DNA from: Celeribacter ethanolicus
GTDB lineage: Bacteria > Pseudomonadota > Alphaproteobacteria > Rhodobacterales > Rhodobacteraceae
DNA: 64,000 bases
NCBI RefSeq assembly: GCF_001550095.1
Contig: NZ_LRUC01000046.1
Location: forward strand, 62,001-126,000
Direction of reading: 5' to 3'
A program made the position numbers and the translations under genes. The notes beneath the pieces are model-generated. The model did no database searches and was not told the DNA's origin. It was given only the letters and a program-made list of their open reading frames with translations. Below are positions 50,437 to 60,392 of this stretch, in pieces; the first letter of the stretch is position 1, and each line of letters starts with the position of its first letter.

Positions 50437-51504
50437 ATGCAATACAGTTTCAAATCTTCTTCCCGAGACAGCGAGATGGTCAGCGCCCTGGCGGATGCCA
50501 TGCCGTTGCCTGTCGTGGTGATCGGGCGGGACGAACGCATCATGGCGGCCAATGCCCCGGCGCGTGGTCTGTTCAACGAACAGATGGTCGGGCGGCATTA
50601 CATCACCGTTCTGCGCCAGCCGATGCTTCTGGATGCGATCGAGAACGTGCTGCGCCTGTCGCACCCGGCCGAAGCGGTCTATCGCGTCACCGAAAGCCAG
50701 CGTGAACTGGTCTATGACGTCGTGCTGCGCCCGGTGATCGTCGGCGATTTCGCCTGTGTCACGGTCGCCTTCGAGGACAAGACCGAGGTCTATGAGGCCG
50801 GGCAGATGCGGCGGGATTTCGTCGCCAATGTCAGCCACGAGCTGCGCACGCCGCTGACCGCCGTGCTGGGCTTCATCGAAACGCTTCTGGGACCTGCGGC
50901 GGAGGACACCTCGGCACGGGAACGCTTTCTCGGGATTATGGATCGCGAGGCCAAGCGGATGAATCGGATCGTCGGTGATCTCTTGTCCCTGAGCCGGGTC
51001 GAGGCAGAGCGTCGGGTGCGTCCGACCGATCATGTGGATGTCTCGGCGATTCTGCGCTCCGTCGCGCTCAATCTTCAACCGGTGGCCAAGGCCCAGGATG
51101 TGACCTTGATCGTCGAAGGGGTCGAGGGCTGCGAAGAGGTGCCTGGCGATCACGACCAGCTCATCCAGGTTTTCACCAACCTGATCGAGAATGCGATCAA
51201 ATACGGCGGCCGCGGCAAGGAGGTGCGGGTCTGCCTGACGTCGCACACGGATGAGCCGACCATGCGCTCGCAGGCGGTGCGGGTAGATGTTTCCGATCAG
51301 GGCGACGGCATCGCCGCCCAGCACATTCCGCGCCTGACCGAACGATTCTACCGCGTCGATTCGCACCGCTCGCGCGAAATGGGCGGCACCGGGCTGGGCC
51401 TGGCCATCGTGAAGCACATCCTGAACCGGCACCGCGGGCGTCTTCGGATCGAAAGCCACGCGGGGCAGGGCAGTTGCTTCTCCGTCATCCTGCCCTACGA
51501 ATAA
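50437..51504 (+). CDS. phoR: Phosphate-regulon sensor kinase PhoR, lacking a membrane anchor
   Basis: 355 aa. A PAS domain covers about residues 15-110 (PLPVVVIGRDERIMAANAPA). The HisKA box has phospho-acceptor His134 (FVANVSHELRTPL). The ATPase N-box is FTNLIENAIKYGG, then DQGDGIAAQHIPRL and GGTGLGLAIVKHIL. No transmembrane segment precedes the PAS domain, unlike E. coli PhoR, so the kinase must be recruited by PhoU/PstB or act as a soluble sensor. It precedes pstS with its own Pho box. Confidence 0.92.
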   Translation: MQYSFKSSSRDSEMVSALADAMPLPVVVIGRDERIMAANAPARGLFNEQMVGRHYITVLRQPMLLDAIENVLRLSHPAEAVYRVTESQRELVYDVVLRPVIVGDFACVTVAFEDKTEVYEAGQMRRDFVANVSHELRTPLTAVLGFIETLLGPAAEDTSARERFLGIMDREAKRMNRIVGDLLSLSRVEAERRVRPTDHVDVSAILRSVALNLQPVAKAQDVTLIVEGVEGCEEVPGDHDQLIQVFTNLIENAIKYGGRGKEVRVCLTSHTDEPTMRSQAVRVDVSDQGDGIAAQHIPRLTERFYRVDSHRSREMGGTGLGLAIVKHILNRHRGRLRIESHAGQGSCFSVILPYE

Positions 51505-51594
51505 GCGTCACATTAAACCTGTCACAAACCGTCTGCGGCGACCGGATAGTCCCTCCATTTGCCTGCCAGTGTTCGGTCGGCAAAGGTTAATTTC

Positions 51595-51623
51595 CTGTCA
51601 CAATCCTTGACGGAATGTTACAG
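51595..51623 (+). promoter_or_regulatory. Distal Pho-box array upstream of pstS
   Basis: Three half-sites in 11-base steps: CTGTCAC, CTTGACG, GTTACAG. Confidence 0.55.
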
Positions 51624-51697
51624 GAAAGGTGCGAAACAGCCGAAAACCCCGGCGTTTTCTCGACTAATCCGAAAGATGTCGAGGAAATCCACGCCAT

Positions 51698-51726
51698 CTG
51701 TCATGAAACTGTTACACCAGTTTCAC
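51698..51726 (+). promoter_or_regulatory. Proximal Pho-box array upstream of pstS
   Basis: CTGTCAT, CTGTTAC and GTTTCAC in 11-base steps, about 80 bases before the pstS ATG. The first two form a near-consensus PhoB site. Confidence 0.75.
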
Positions 51727-51807
51727 AAAAGCATTGCACGCCCCCCCTAAACCGCCCAGCGAGAGAGCAATACCGCTCTCGGACATAGAGCAAATCAGGA
51801 GCATACG

Positions 51808-52839
51808 ATGTCCTTTGTGAAACTGACCGCCTCCGCGATCGCGATCGCAGCCGTCTCCGCCACCGCCGCGAGCGCCCGTGATCAGGTGCAGGTCGCCGGT
51901 TCCTCCACCGTTCTGCCCTACGCTTCCATCGTCGCGGAAGCTTTCGGTGAAAACTTCGACTTCCCGACCCCGGTCGTCGAATCCGGTGGCTCCTCCGCTG
52001 GCCTGAAACGCTTCTGCGAAGGCGTCGGCGAAAACACCATCGACGTGGCCAACGCCTCCCGCAAGATCAAAGACAAAGAGATCGCCGCCTGTGCCGAAGC
52101 TGGCGTGACCGACATCATCGAAGTGCGCATCGGTTACGATGGCATCGTGTTCGCCTCCCAGCTCAACGGCCCGGCCTTCACCGCCTTTGAACCGGCTGAC
52201 ATCTTCAACGCTCTGGCCGAGAAAGTCCTGAAAGACGGCGAGATCGTTGCCAACCCCTACACCCAGTGGTCCGAGTTCAACGCCGATCTGCCCGCCGCCG
52301 ACATCATGGCCTTCATCCCGGGCACCAAGCACGGCACCCGTGAAGTCTTCGAAGAAAAAGTGCTCCTGGCCGGCTGTGAAGCCACCGGCGCGATGGAAGC
52401 CATGGTTGCTTCCGGCATGTCCGAAGACGACGCGGAAGACGCCTGCATGGCGGTTCGCACCGACGGCAAATCCGTGGACATCGACGGCGACTACACCGAA
52501 ACCCTCGCTTCCATCGACGCCAACCCGAACGGCATCGGCGTGTTCGGTCTCGCCTTCTACGAGAACAACACCGACAAGCTGAAAACCGCGACCATGTCCG
52601 GCGTCGAGGCCACCACCGCCTCCATCGCCTCCGGCGACTACCCGGTCTCCCGTCCGCTCTACTTCTACGTGAAGAAAGCCCACATCGGCGTGATCCCGGG
52701 TCTGAAAGAATATGCTGAGTTCTTCATCTCCGACGACATGGCTGGCCCGGACGGCCCGCTCGCCGAGTACGGCCTCGTGTCCGACCCGGAACTGGCCGCC
52801 ACGCAAGCTGCTGTCGCTGCTGAAGACACCATGCAATAA
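51808..52839 (+). CDS. pstS: Phosphate ABC transporter substrate-binding protein PstS
   Basis: 343 aa with signal peptide residues 1-23 (…ATAASA). The phosphate-binding loops are VAGSSTVLPY near residue 29 and ESGGSSAGLKRFCEG near residue 60, then IPGTKHGTREVF. Codon use is unusually biased toward C-ending codons (TCC, ACC, GGC), typical of a highly expressed gene. CAGGAG precedes the ATG. Hairpins follow before pstC. Confidence 0.95.
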   Translation: MSFVKLTASAIAIAAVSATAASARDQVQVAGSSTVLPYASIVAEAFGENFDFPTPVVESGGSSAGLKRFCEGVGENTIDVANASRKIKDKEIAACAEAGVTDIIEVRIGYDGIVFASQLNGPAFTAFEPADIFNALAEKVLKDGEIVANPYTQWSEFNADLPAADIMAFIPGTKHGTREVFEEKVLLAGCEATGAMEAMVASGMSEDDAEDACMAVRTDGKSVDIDGDYTETLASIDANPNGIGVFGLAFYENNTDKLKTATMSGVEATTASIASGDYPVSRPLYFYVKKAHIGVIPGLKEYAEFFISDDMAGPDGPLAEYGLVSDPELAATQAAVAAEDTMQ

Positions 52840-52841
52840 GC

Positions 52842-52903
52842 CTCGGGGGTACCCCCAAGGTTTGCACGAAGACAGAGGCGGCGCGGGAGATCTCGCGCCG
52901 CTT
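52842..52903 (+). terminator. Two hairpins between pstS and pstC
   Basis: A GGGGGTACCCCC palindrome near 52845-52857 and a GC-rich stem at 52878-52885 with 52894-52901. Neither is followed by a T-run. They probably protect the pstS message or reduce read-through. Confidence 0.5.
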
Positions 52904-53000
52904 CCCGCCGGAAAGCCCCGCCGACACCGGCAGATCGCTTTTCGAAATCCCTGCACCGGACCGGTCCATTCCTCCCCCGGTCCCGCATAGGAGCAGCTCC

Positions 53001-54464
53001 ATGCCCGTTTTGTGGCTTTTCATCCTCGTTCTGGCCCTTGGCCTCATCGGATTTGTTCTCGGGCGCGCCCGTGCGCTTAAAGATGCGCAGGGCGATATTC
53101 GCCTGCTTCACTCTCTCCCAAGCTATTACGGCTCCAACGTGCTTTTGGCCACGTTGATCCCCGGTTTCGCGGTTCTGGTGCTCTGGCTGATCGTCCAGCC
53201 GATGGTGATCCACGGTCAGGTGGCGGGTATGATCCCGGAGCGCGGCCTGACGGATTACGGTTCTCTCAACCTCGCCATGTCCGATGTGCGCCGCGTTGCC
53301 GACGGGCTCGACATCGCGGTTGAGCAGGGTGCCCTGAGCGCCGAACAGGCCCGGGACATCCGCACCGAGTTCACCGACATTCGCGGCCGTCTCGGCGAGG
53401 TCGGCGTGGCGCTCGGCTCCAATGTGCAGCCCTATGTGCTTCAGGCGGCGCAGACATACCGGACGATGAACGCAACCGGCCACTGGCTGATGACCGGGGC
53501 CGTTCTGGCCGCCGCCATCGCGGGCTTTGCCGTGGCCTTCCTGCGCACAGGCAAGGACCTGCGGGCGCGCAACTCCGTCGAACGTGTGATCCTGATGCTG
53601 CTTCTGTCGGCGGCCTCCATCGCGATCCTGACCACGGTCGGCATCGTGCTGTCGCTGATTTTCAACACCATCGAATTCTTCAAGCTCTACCCGGCCACGG
53701 ATTTCTTCTTCGGCACCACATGGGCGCCGTCCTTCGGTGGCGGGTCCGAGCTGGGCATTCTGCCGCTGTTCTGGGGCACGTTCTATGTCTCGCTGATCGC
53801 GCTTGTCGTCGCGGTGCCGATCGGGCTGTTTGCCGCCGTCTACCTGTCGGAATACGCAGGTCCCAAGGTGCGCGCGATTGCCAAGCCGCTTCTCGAAGTG
53901 CTCGCCGGTATCCCGACCATCGTCTACGGTCTCTTCGCGCTCCTGACCGTCGGGCCGCTTTTGATGTCGGTCTTCGGCGACGGAGGCCTCGGCTGGATGC
54001 AGGGCGGGCGTTCCGTCATGACCGCGGGTCTGGTGATGGGCGTGATGCTCATTCCCTTCGTCTCCTCGCTGTCGGACGACATCATCAATGCGGTGCCGCA
54101 GGCGATGCGCGACGGCTCTCTGGGTCTCGGTGCGACGAAATCCGAGACCGTGAAACAGGTCGTACTGCCCGCAGCCCTTCCGGGCATCGTCGGCGCCATC
54201 CTTCTGGCCGCCTCGCGCGCCATCGGCGAGACCATGATCGTGGTGCTGGGGGCAGGGGCCGCAGCCAAACTCAACATGAACCCGTTCGAGGCGATGACTA
54301 CCGTGACCACGCGGATCGTCTCCCAGCTCACCGGCGATGCGGATTTCTCCTCGCCGGAAGCGCTGGTCGCCTTTGCCTTGGGCATGACGCTGTTCGTCAT
54401 CACCCTCGGCCTCAACATCGTCGCGCTCGTGATCGTGCGCAAATACCGGGAGCAGTATGACTGA
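53001..54464 (+). CDS. pstC: Phosphate ABC transporter permease PstC
   Basis: 487 aa, longer than the E. coli form because of an N-terminal extension with two helices and a periplasmic segment (residues about 75-160). The permease core starts near residue 250: GTFYVSLIALVVAVPIGLFAAVYLSEYA, then the GIPTIVYGLFAL motif and docking loop DGSLGLGATKSETVKQVVLPAALPGI. It ends overlapping pstA by one base. Confidence 0.95.
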   Translation: MPVLWLFILVLALGLIGFVLGRARALKDAQGDIRLLHSLPSYYGSNVLLATLIPGFAVLVLWLIVQPMVIHGQVAGMIPERGLTDYGSLNLAMSDVRRVADGLDIAVEQGALSAEQARDIRTEFTDIRGRLGEVGVALGSNVQPYVLQAAQTYRTMNATGHWLMTGAVLAAAIAGFAVAFLRTGKDLRARNSVERVILMLLLSAASIAILTTVGIVLSLIFNTIEFFKLYPATDFFFGTTWAPSFGGGSELGILPLFWGTFYVSLIALVVAVPIGLFAAVYLSEYAGPKVRAIAKPLLEVLAGIPTIVYGLFALLTVGPLLMSVFGDGGLGWMQGGRSVMTAGLVMGVMLIPFVSSLSDDIINAVPQAMRDGSLGLGATKSETVKQVVLPAALPGIVGAILLAASRAIGETMIVVLGAGAAAKLNMNPFEAMTTVTTRIVSQLTGDADFSSPEALVAFALGMTLFVITLGLNIVALVIVRKYREQYD

Positions 54465-55822
54465 TGTCCGACTTTACCGCTGATAACGGCCCCGCCAAAG
54501 CCGCGGGCAAGAGCTCGCTCTTCACGCAAACCGCGCGCACCAAACGCCGCAATGCCGCCGAGACCCGGTTCAAGGTCTATGGCATCGGTGCCATCGCGCT
54601 CGGCCTGTTCTTCCTCGTGGCGCTGCTGTTCTCGATCATCACGAACGGCATTCCGGCGTTCAAGCAGACCTTCGTCACCATCCCGGTGGAGCTGACCGAG
54701 GCCAAGCTCGACAAGAACGGCAATCGCGATCCGGCCGATCTCGCCAAGGTCACGACCTTTGGCTACAAGCCGCTCGTGACCAATGCCCTGGTTGCGGCGC
54801 TGAAAGAGCAGGGGATCGAGATCCCCTTTGCCAAGGAAAAGGATGTCGAGGATATCCTGTCCTCTTCCGTGGCCGCCCAGGTGCGGGACACCGTGCTCGC
54901 CAACCCCGACCTGATCGGGCAGACGGTCGATTTCCGGCTTCTGGCCTCGTCCCGTGTCGATGGCTATTTCAAGGGCCGTGTGACCCGCGACAGCCTGGCG
55001 CGTGACAAGAACCTCGACGCCGAACACCTCGACGTGGCCGATGCCATGGTCAAGGCAGGCCTGATGAAGACCTCGTTCAACCCGGCCTTCATCTTCGGCT
55101 CCGACGCTTCGGAAAGCCGCCCGGAACAGGCCGGGATCGGTGTGTCCATGGTGGGTTCCTTCTTCATGATGATGGTGGTGCTGGTGCTGTCCCTGCCGAT
55201 CGGTGTGGCCGCCTCGATCTATCTCGAGGAATTCGCGCCGCAGAACAAATGGACCGACCTGATCGAGGTGAACATCTCCAACCTCGCCGCCGTGCCGTCC
55301 ATCGTCTTCGGTATTCTGGGCCTCGCGGTGTTCATCCAGTTCGCCCATCTGCCGATGTCCGCGCCGCTCGTTGGTGGTCTCGTGCTGACGCTGATGACGC
55401 TGCCGACAATCATCATTTCGACGCGCGCCTCGTTGAAGGCCGTGCCGCCCTCGATCCGCGATGCGGCTCTTGGGGTCGGCGCCTCCAAGATGCAATCGGT
55501 GTTCCACCATGTGCTGCCGCTCGCCATGCCGGGCATCCTGACCGGGACCATCATCGGTCTGGCGCAGGCGCTTGGCGAAACCGCACCGCTTCTCTTGATC
55601 GGTATGGTGGGTTTCATCGCCTCCAACATGCCCGACGGGATTGCCGCCGGCTTCCTGTCGCCGAACTCCGCCATGCCGGCCCAGATTTACGAATGGGCCA
55701 AACGCGCCGATCCGGCTTATTATGAGCGGGCCTGGGGCGGGATTATCATCCTTCTTCTCTTCCTGATGACGATGAATATCATCGCCGTCATCCTGCGCCG
55801 CCGCTTCGAGCGCCGTTGGTAA
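54464..55822 (+). CDS. pstA: Phosphate ABC transporter permease PstA
   Basis: 452 aa, with an N-terminal helix at about 38-60 and a long extracytoplasmic loop (about 65-225) before the core. The core shows [25 protein letters not shown], the [12 protein letters not shown] motif and the docking segment [26 protein letters not shown]. Its ATG shares one base with the pstC stop. Confidence 0.95.
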   Translation: MSDFTADNGPAKAAGKSSLFTQTARTKRRNAAETRFKVYGIGAIALGLFFLVALLFSIITNGIPAFKQTFVTIPVELTEAKLDKNGNRDPADLAKVTTFGYKPLVTNALVAALKEQGIEIPFAKEKDVEDILSSSVAAQVRDTVLANPDLIGQTVDFRLLASSRVDGYFKGRVTRDSLARDKNLDAEHLDVADAMVKAGLMKTSFNPAFIFGSDASESRPEQAGIGVSMVGSFFMMMVVLVLSLPIGVAASIYLEEFAPQNKWTDLIEVNISNLAAVPSIVFGILGLAVFIQFAHLPMSAPLVGGLVLTLMTLPTIIISTRASLKAVPPSIRDAALGVGASKMQSVFHHVLPLAMPGILTGTIIGLAQALGETAPLLLIGMVGFIASNMPDGIAAGFLSPNSAMPAQIYEWAKRADPAYYERAWGGIIILLLFLMTMNIIAVILRRRFERRW

Positions 55823-55845
55823 CGAGGTCATTTGAGGTTAGACCC

Positions 55846-56643
55846 ATGAACGATATGCGAATTGTGAGAAAAGACGTGGACATGAACGACACCAAAATCT
55901 CGGCCAAAGGCGTACAGGTTTTCTACGGCGACACCCACGCGATCAAGGACGTGGATGTGGAAATCCTCGACAAGACCGTGACCGCCTTCATCGGCCCGTC
56001 CGGTTGTGGCAAGTCCACCTTCCTGCGCTGTCTGAACCGGATGAACGACACGATCGACATCTGCCGCGTCGAGGGCAACATCTTGCTCGACGGCGAAGAC
56101 ATCTACGACAAGCGCGTCGACCCGGTGCAATTGCGGGCGAAAGTGGGCATGGTGTTCCAGCGTCCGAACCCCTTCCCGAAGTCGATCTATGACAACATCG
56201 CCTATGGCCCGCGCATTCACGGCCTCGCCAAGAACAAGGCCGATCTCGACGAGATTGTTGAAAAGGCGCTGCGCCGTGGCGCGATCTGGGACGAGGTGAA
56301 AGACCGGCTGGACGCGCCGGGCACTGGTTTGTCGGGCGGTCAGCAACAGCGTCTGTGCATCGCGCGCGCCGTGGCGACCGAGCCGGAAGTGCTGCTGATG
56401 GACGAGCCGTGCTCTGCGCTCGACCCGATTGCGACGCTTCAGGTCGAGGAACTGATTGATGAATTGCGCGAGAATTTCTCCGTCGTCATCGTGACCCACT
56501 CGATGCAACAGGCCGCCCGCGTCAGCCAGAAAACCGCTTTCTTCCACCTGGGCAACCTTGTGGAATATGGTGATACCGAACAGATTTTCACCAACCCGAA
56601 AGATGAGCGCACCGAGAGCTACATCACAGGTCGGATTGGGTAA
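55846..56643 (+). CDS. pstB: Phosphate ABC transporter ATP-binding protein PstB
   Basis: 265 aa from ATG 55846 (GAGG eight bases upstream). Walker [10 protein letters not shown] lies at residues 50-58, the Q-loop is [15 protein letters not shown], the signature is [15 protein letters not shown] and Walker B is [12 protein letters not shown]. PstB also passes the phosphate signal to PhoU and PhoR, which matters here because PhoR has no membrane anchor. Confidence 0.96.
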   Translation: MNDMRIVRKDVDMNDTKISAKGVQVFYGDTHAIKDVDVEILDKTVTAFIGPSGCGKSTFLRCLNRMNDTIDICRVEGNILLDGEDIYDKRVDPVQLRAKVGMVFQRPNPFPKSIYDNIAYGPRIHGLAKNKADLDEIVEKALRRGAIWDEVKDRLDAPGTGLSGGQQQRLCIARAVATEPEVLLMDEPCSALDPIATLQVEELIDELRENFSVVIVTHSMQQAARVSQKTAFFHLGNLVEYGDTEQIFTNPKDERTESYITGRIG

Positions 56644-56668
56644 GGCCGGATCGGCTCAGGAGAGAACC

Positions 56669-57391
56669 ATGCATAACGACAGCAAACATATTGCCTCCGC
56701 CTTCGACCGCGATCTCGAAGCCATTCAGGCGATGATCATGAAGATGGGCGGGCTCGTCGAAGCCGCCATCAAGGATGCCGCTCAGGCCCTCGAAGAGCGC
56801 GACGTGGAACTGGCCGAAAAGGTGCGCGAAGCGGACAAGGCCATCGACAAGCTCGAAGAGGATGTCAACGAGGAAGCCGCGCGGCTGATCGCGCTGCGCT
56901 CGCCGACCGCTTCCGATCTGCGCACGGTTCTGACCGTGATGAAGATCTCGACCAATCTCGAACGCTGCGGCGACTATGCCAAGAACCTCGCGAAGCGCAC
57001 CGGCGTGCTCGTGAACATGCGTCCGATCGAAGGCGCGGCCCCCTCGATCCGTCGCATGGCGCGCGAGGTGGAGGAAATGCTGAAATTGGCGCTCGACGCC
57101 TATATCCAGCGCGACGTCTCCATGGCCAACGAAGTGCGTCACCGCGACCTCGACGTCGATCAGATGTACAACGCCCTGTTCCGCGAGTTCCTCACCTATA
57201 TGATGGAAGACCCGCGCAACATCACCGCCTGCATGCATCTGCATTTCATCGCCAAGAACATCGAGCGCATGGGCGATCATGCCACCTCGATTGCCGAACA
57301 GGTGATCTATCTGACCACTGGCGAAATGCCGGAAGACGCCCGTCCGAAAGGTGATTTCACCTCGCAGGCCGTGGACGCGGAGGATCTCTGA
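56669..57391 (+). CDS. phoU: Phosphate signalling complex protein PhoU
   Basis: 240 aa from ATG 56669 (CAGGAGAG upstream). Two tandem three-helix bundles contain the E-x3-D-x3-D-like metal motifs (KVREADKAIDKLEEDVNEEA; ANEVRHRDLDVDQMYNALFRE). RCGDYAKNLAKR and RMGDHATSIAEQVIYL are family hallmarks. It represses Pho signalling when phosphate is ample. Its stop shares one base with the phoB start. Confidence 0.95.
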   Translation: MHNDSKHIASAFDRDLEAIQAMIMKMGGLVEAAIKDAAQALEERDVELAEKVREADKAIDKLEEDVNEEAARLIALRSPTASDLRTVLTVMKISTNLERCGDYAKNLAKRTGVLVNMRPIEGAAPSIRRMAREVEEMLKLALDAYIQRDVSMANEVRHRDLDVDQMYNALFREFLTYMMEDPRNITACMHLHFIAKNIERMGDHATSIAEQVIYLTTGEMPEDARPKGDFTSQAVDAEDL

Positions 57392-58080
57392 TGTCCGCAG
57401 ACCAGCCCCGTGTTCTTGTCGTCGAGGATGAACCCGCCCAGCGGGAGGTGCTCGCCTACAATCTCGAGGCCGAAGGCTTCGCCGTTTCCAAGGCGGAGAA
57501 CGGCGATGACGCGCTTCTCTATGTCGACGAGGACAACCCCGACATCATCGTCCTCGACTGGATGTTGCCCGGGGTTTCCGGCATCGAGATCTGTCGTCGT
57601 CTCAAGACCCGGCCCGATACCCGCGAAATCCCGATCATCATGCTCTCGGCCCGCTCCGAAGAGGTGGACCGGGTGCGCGGGCTCGAGACCGGAGCCGACG
57701 ATTACGTGGTGAAACCCTATTCGGTGATCGAACTGATGGCCCGCGTGCGCACCCAGTTGCGCCGCGTCCGTCCGGCGGCCACCGGGCAGGTGCTCGAATA
57801 CGATGACATCCGCCTCGACAGCGAGACTCACCGCGTCACGCGCGGCGCCGAACAGCTCAAACTCGGCCCGACCGAATTCCGGCTTTTGTCCACTTTCATG
57901 GAAAAACCTGGCCGCGTCTGGTCGCGCGAGCAATTGCTCGACCGGGTCTGGGGGCGTGACATCTATGTCGACACCCGCACCGTGGACGTCCATATCGGGC
58001 GGCTGCGCAAGGCGCTCTGTCAACACGGTGGCGAAGATCCGGTGCGCACGGTGCGTGGCGCGGGTTACGCGCTCGGCTGA
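57391..58080 (+). CDS. phoB: Phosphate regulon response regulator PhoB
   Basis: 229 aa. Receiver domain VVEDEPAQRE with phospho-acceptor Asp56 (IIVLDWMLPG) and the Lys in DDYVVKPYS. OmpR-type winged helix LGPTEFRLLSTFMEKPGRVWSREQ, with the recognition part TVDVHIGRLRKAL and GAGYAL at the end. It completes the phoR-pstSCAB-phoU-phoB unit and is followed by a terminator. Confidence 0.96.
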   Translation: MSADQPRVLVVEDEPAQREVLAYNLEAEGFAVSKAENGDDALLYVDEDNPDIIVLDWMLPGVSGIEICRRLKTRPDTREIPIIMLSARSEEVDRVRGLETGADDYVVKPYSVIELMARVRTQLRRVRPAATGQVLEYDDIRLDSETHRVTRGAEQLKLGPTEFRLLSTFMEKPGRVWSREQLLDRVWGRDIYVDTRTVDVHIGRLRKALCQHGGEDPVRTVRGAGYALG

Positions 58081-58116
58081 GCCCCGACACGAAACGCGTG
58101 CAAGAAATGAGCAGAG

Positions 58117-58148
58117 AAGCACCGGTCCCGCCAAGGGTCGGTGCTTTT
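58117..58148 (+). terminator. Terminator of the pst-pho operon
   Basis: An eight-base stem AAGCACCG/CGGTGCTT around an inner CCC/GGG pair, with TTTT on the 3' side. Confidence 0.75.
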
Positions 58149-58253
58149 CCGCACTGAAAATGCGAAGAAAAATCCGCCTCTCTTGCCGAGCCCCGTCAAC
58201 CTGTGCTCAGATGATTTGAGCAAATTTCGACAGGTGGCGGATCAGGGCGGAGC

Positions 58254-58919
58254 ATGACGGATCTTTATTTCAAGGAACCCGCACATTTGCGGACCTATCG
58301 CGGCATTCGCGAGTTGATCTTGTCCGGCGATCTCGTCCCCGGCGAACCGGTAACGATCAAGGGGCTGACCGACCGGCTCGGCGCGGGCATGACGCCAGTG
58401 CGTGAGGCGATCCGGCGTCTGACCTCGGAAGGCGCGCTGATTTTTCACGGCAACCGTAGGGTGACGGTCCCGGCGCTGACACTCTCCGAGGTGGACGATC
58501 TGATTTTCGCCCGTCTGGCTCTGGAGCCGGAACTGGCACGCCGTGGCGCGGAGCGGATGACGGAGGAGGGGATCGAGGCTCTGGTGGCGGTGGACCGCGA
58601 GATCGACGTCGCCATGGGGCAAGGCGACATGCGCGGCTATATGATCTACAACCACCGGTTTCACATGCAGCTTTACGCCCCGGGCAGGAGCGAGGTGATC
58701 AGCCCGATCATCGACGCGCTCTGGCTGCGCTGCGGTCCGGCGCTTCGGGTGATGTGCACGCGGTTCGGCAACCAGAACCTGCCCGACATGCACCGCGTGG
58801 CGATCGAGGCGCTGAAGCGTCACGACAGTCAGGGCGTGGCGGAGGCGGTGCGGCGCGATATTCTTCAGGGGATGGAGAATATTCGCGCCATTGTCGCCGA
58901 AACAGCAGAGTTCACGTAA
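58254..58919 (+). CDS. GntR-family (FadR/FCD-type) transcriptional regulator
   Basis: 221 aa. The winged helix reads YRGIRELILSGDLVPGEPVTIKGLTDRLGAGMTPVREAIRRL. The FCD-like effector domain follows, with DDLIFARLALEPELARRGAERM and a metal-binding-type His in YNHRFHMQLY. It converges with the aldehyde dehydrogenase gene with nine bases between the stops. It may control that catabolic operon or a distant target. Confidence 0.9.
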   Translation: MTDLYFKEPAHLRTYRGIRELILSGDLVPGEPVTIKGLTDRLGAGMTPVREAIRRLTSEGALIFHGNRRVTVPALTLSEVDDLIFARLALEPELARRGAERMTEEGIEALVAVDREIDVAMGQGDMRGYMIYNHRFHMQLYAPGRSEVISPIIDALWLRCGPALRVMCTRFGNQNLPDMHRVAIEALKRHDSQGVAEAVRRDILQGMENIRAIVAETAEFT

Positions 58920-58928
58920 AAGTTGAGA

Positions 58929-60368
58929 CTATACGGAAATCGCCTTGATTTCGCAGAAATCTTCGATGCCGTAAATGCCGCCCTCACGACCGTTCCCCGA
59001 CAGCTTGTAGCCCCCGAAGGGCGAGCCGTAGGAAATATCCGAACCGTTCAGATGCACCATGCCCGCACGAATTTCGCGCGCCATGGCCATGCCGCGGGCT
59101 TGGCTGTCCTCGCTGGTGCCGGTCTGGATATAGGCGGCGAGGCCGTAAGGCGTATCGTTGGCAATCTCCACCGCCTCGTCGTCGCCGTCATAGGCGATCA
59201 TCACCAGAACCGGACCGAACACCTCTTCCTGCGCGATGCGCATGTCGTTGGTCACATCGCCGAACACGGTCGGACGGCAGAAATAGCCACGGTTGAACCC
59301 TTCGGGCCGACCGAGACCGCCCGCGACGAGCCGCGCACCGTCTTCGATCCCGGCCTGAATGAGGCTTTGCACCCGATCGTATTGCATCTGCGACACGAGC
59401 GGGCCGATGTGATTGCCGGGCTGGGCGGGAAGGCCGATTTTCGTGCTCTCGGCGACCTCTTTGGCGATCTCCATCGCGGTCTCGTAATGGCTCTGCGGGA
59501 TCAGCATACGCGTCGGTGCGTTGCAGGACTGGCCGGTGTTTTGGAAGCAATGGCGCACGCCGCGCTTCACCGCCTCCTCGAAATCGCAATCGTCGAGAAG
59601 GATGTTCGGCGATTTGCCCCCAAGCTCCAGCGTCACGCGTTTCACGGTCGCGGCGGCGGCTTTGGAAATCTCCACACCCGCACGCGTCGAGCCGGTGAAG
59701 GACACCATGGCCACATCCGGGTGCGACGAGATCGCAGCGCCCACCGTCGGCCCGTCGCCATTCACGAGGTTGAACACGCCTTTCGGCAGGCCCGCTTCCT
59801 CAAGGATCTCGGCATAGAGCAGTGCGCTCATCGGGGTGAGTTCCGAGGGTTTCAGCACCATGGTGCAACCGGCGGCGAGGGCAGGGATCACCTTCAAAGC
59901 AATCTGGTTGATCGGCCAGTTCCACGGCGTGATAAAGCCGCAAACCCCGATCGGCTCATGCAGGATCAGATCGCCCGGCCCGTTGCGATGTTCGAAGTCG
60001 AAGGCTTCGAGCGCTTTCACCACGCCATCGAGATGGCCGATGCCAACGGCGGCCTGCGCCCGGTCCGAAAGCGAAATCGGCGCCCCCATTTCCTCGGTGA
60101 TCGCGGCGGACATCTCGTCGTAGCGGCTCTGATAGACCTCGCGGATTGAGGCCAGAAGCTCAAGGCGTTCGGATTTCGTGCTGCGCGAAAAGGACGGGAA
60201 GGCGGCTTTGGCTGCGGCCACGGCGGCATCGACATCGGCTTTGGTTCCCAGGGCAACCTCGGCAAAGACCTCTTCGGTCGCCGGGTTGATCACGTCCACC
60301 ATGGTGCTGCCCAGAGGCGCTACCCAAGCCCCGTCGATATAGAACCTGTCGGTTTTCAATTCCGTCAT
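58929..60368 (-). CDS. NAD(P)-dependent aldehyde dehydrogenase
   Basis: 479 aa, ALDH superfamily. Active-site Cys282 is in FQNTGQSCNAPTR and the general base Glu249 in VTLELGGKSPN. FITPWNWPINQIALKVIPAL and FTGSTRAGVEISKAAA are the usual cofactor-site segments. In this operon it would oxidise the aldehyde formed by the amine oxidase or transaminase (for example an aminobutyraldehyde). The exact substrate is not readable. Confidence 0.92.
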   Translation of the reverse strand: MTELKTDRFYIDGAWVAPLGSTMVDVINPATEEVFAEVALGTKADVDAAVAAAKAAFPSFSRSTKSERLELLASIREVYQSRYDEMSAAITEEMGAPISLSDRAQAAVGIGHLDGVVKALEAFDFEHRNGPGDLILHEPIGVCGFITPWNWPINQIALKVIPALAAGCTMVLKPSELTPMSALLYAEILEEAGLPKGVFNLVNGDGPTVGAAISSHPDVAMVSFTGSTRAGVEISKAAAATVKRVTLELGGKSPNILLDDCDFEEAVKRGVRHCFQNTGQSCNAPTRMLIPQSHYETAMEIAKEVAESTKIGLPAQPGNHIGPLVSQMQYDRVQSLIQAGIEDGARLVAGGLGRPEGFNRGYFCRPTVFGDVTNDMRIAQEEVFGPVLVMIAYDGDDEAVEIANDTPYGLAAYIQTGTSEDSQARGMAMAREIRAGMVHLNGSDISYGSPFGGYKLSGNGREGGIYGIEDFCEIKAISV

Positions 60369-60392
60369 TTTCGCCTCTTATCCTGTTGTCTT

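Larger units (their letters stand above)
51505..51807. other. phoR-pstS intergenic region
   Basis: 303 bases holding two Pho-box arrays (51595-51623 and 51698-51726) and further GTCAC elements near 51506-51525. No gene seen. Confidence 0.6.

Noticed and set aside
51506-51525. Third Pho array near the phoR end
   Set aside because: GTCAC elements are 13 bases apart, not the required 11.
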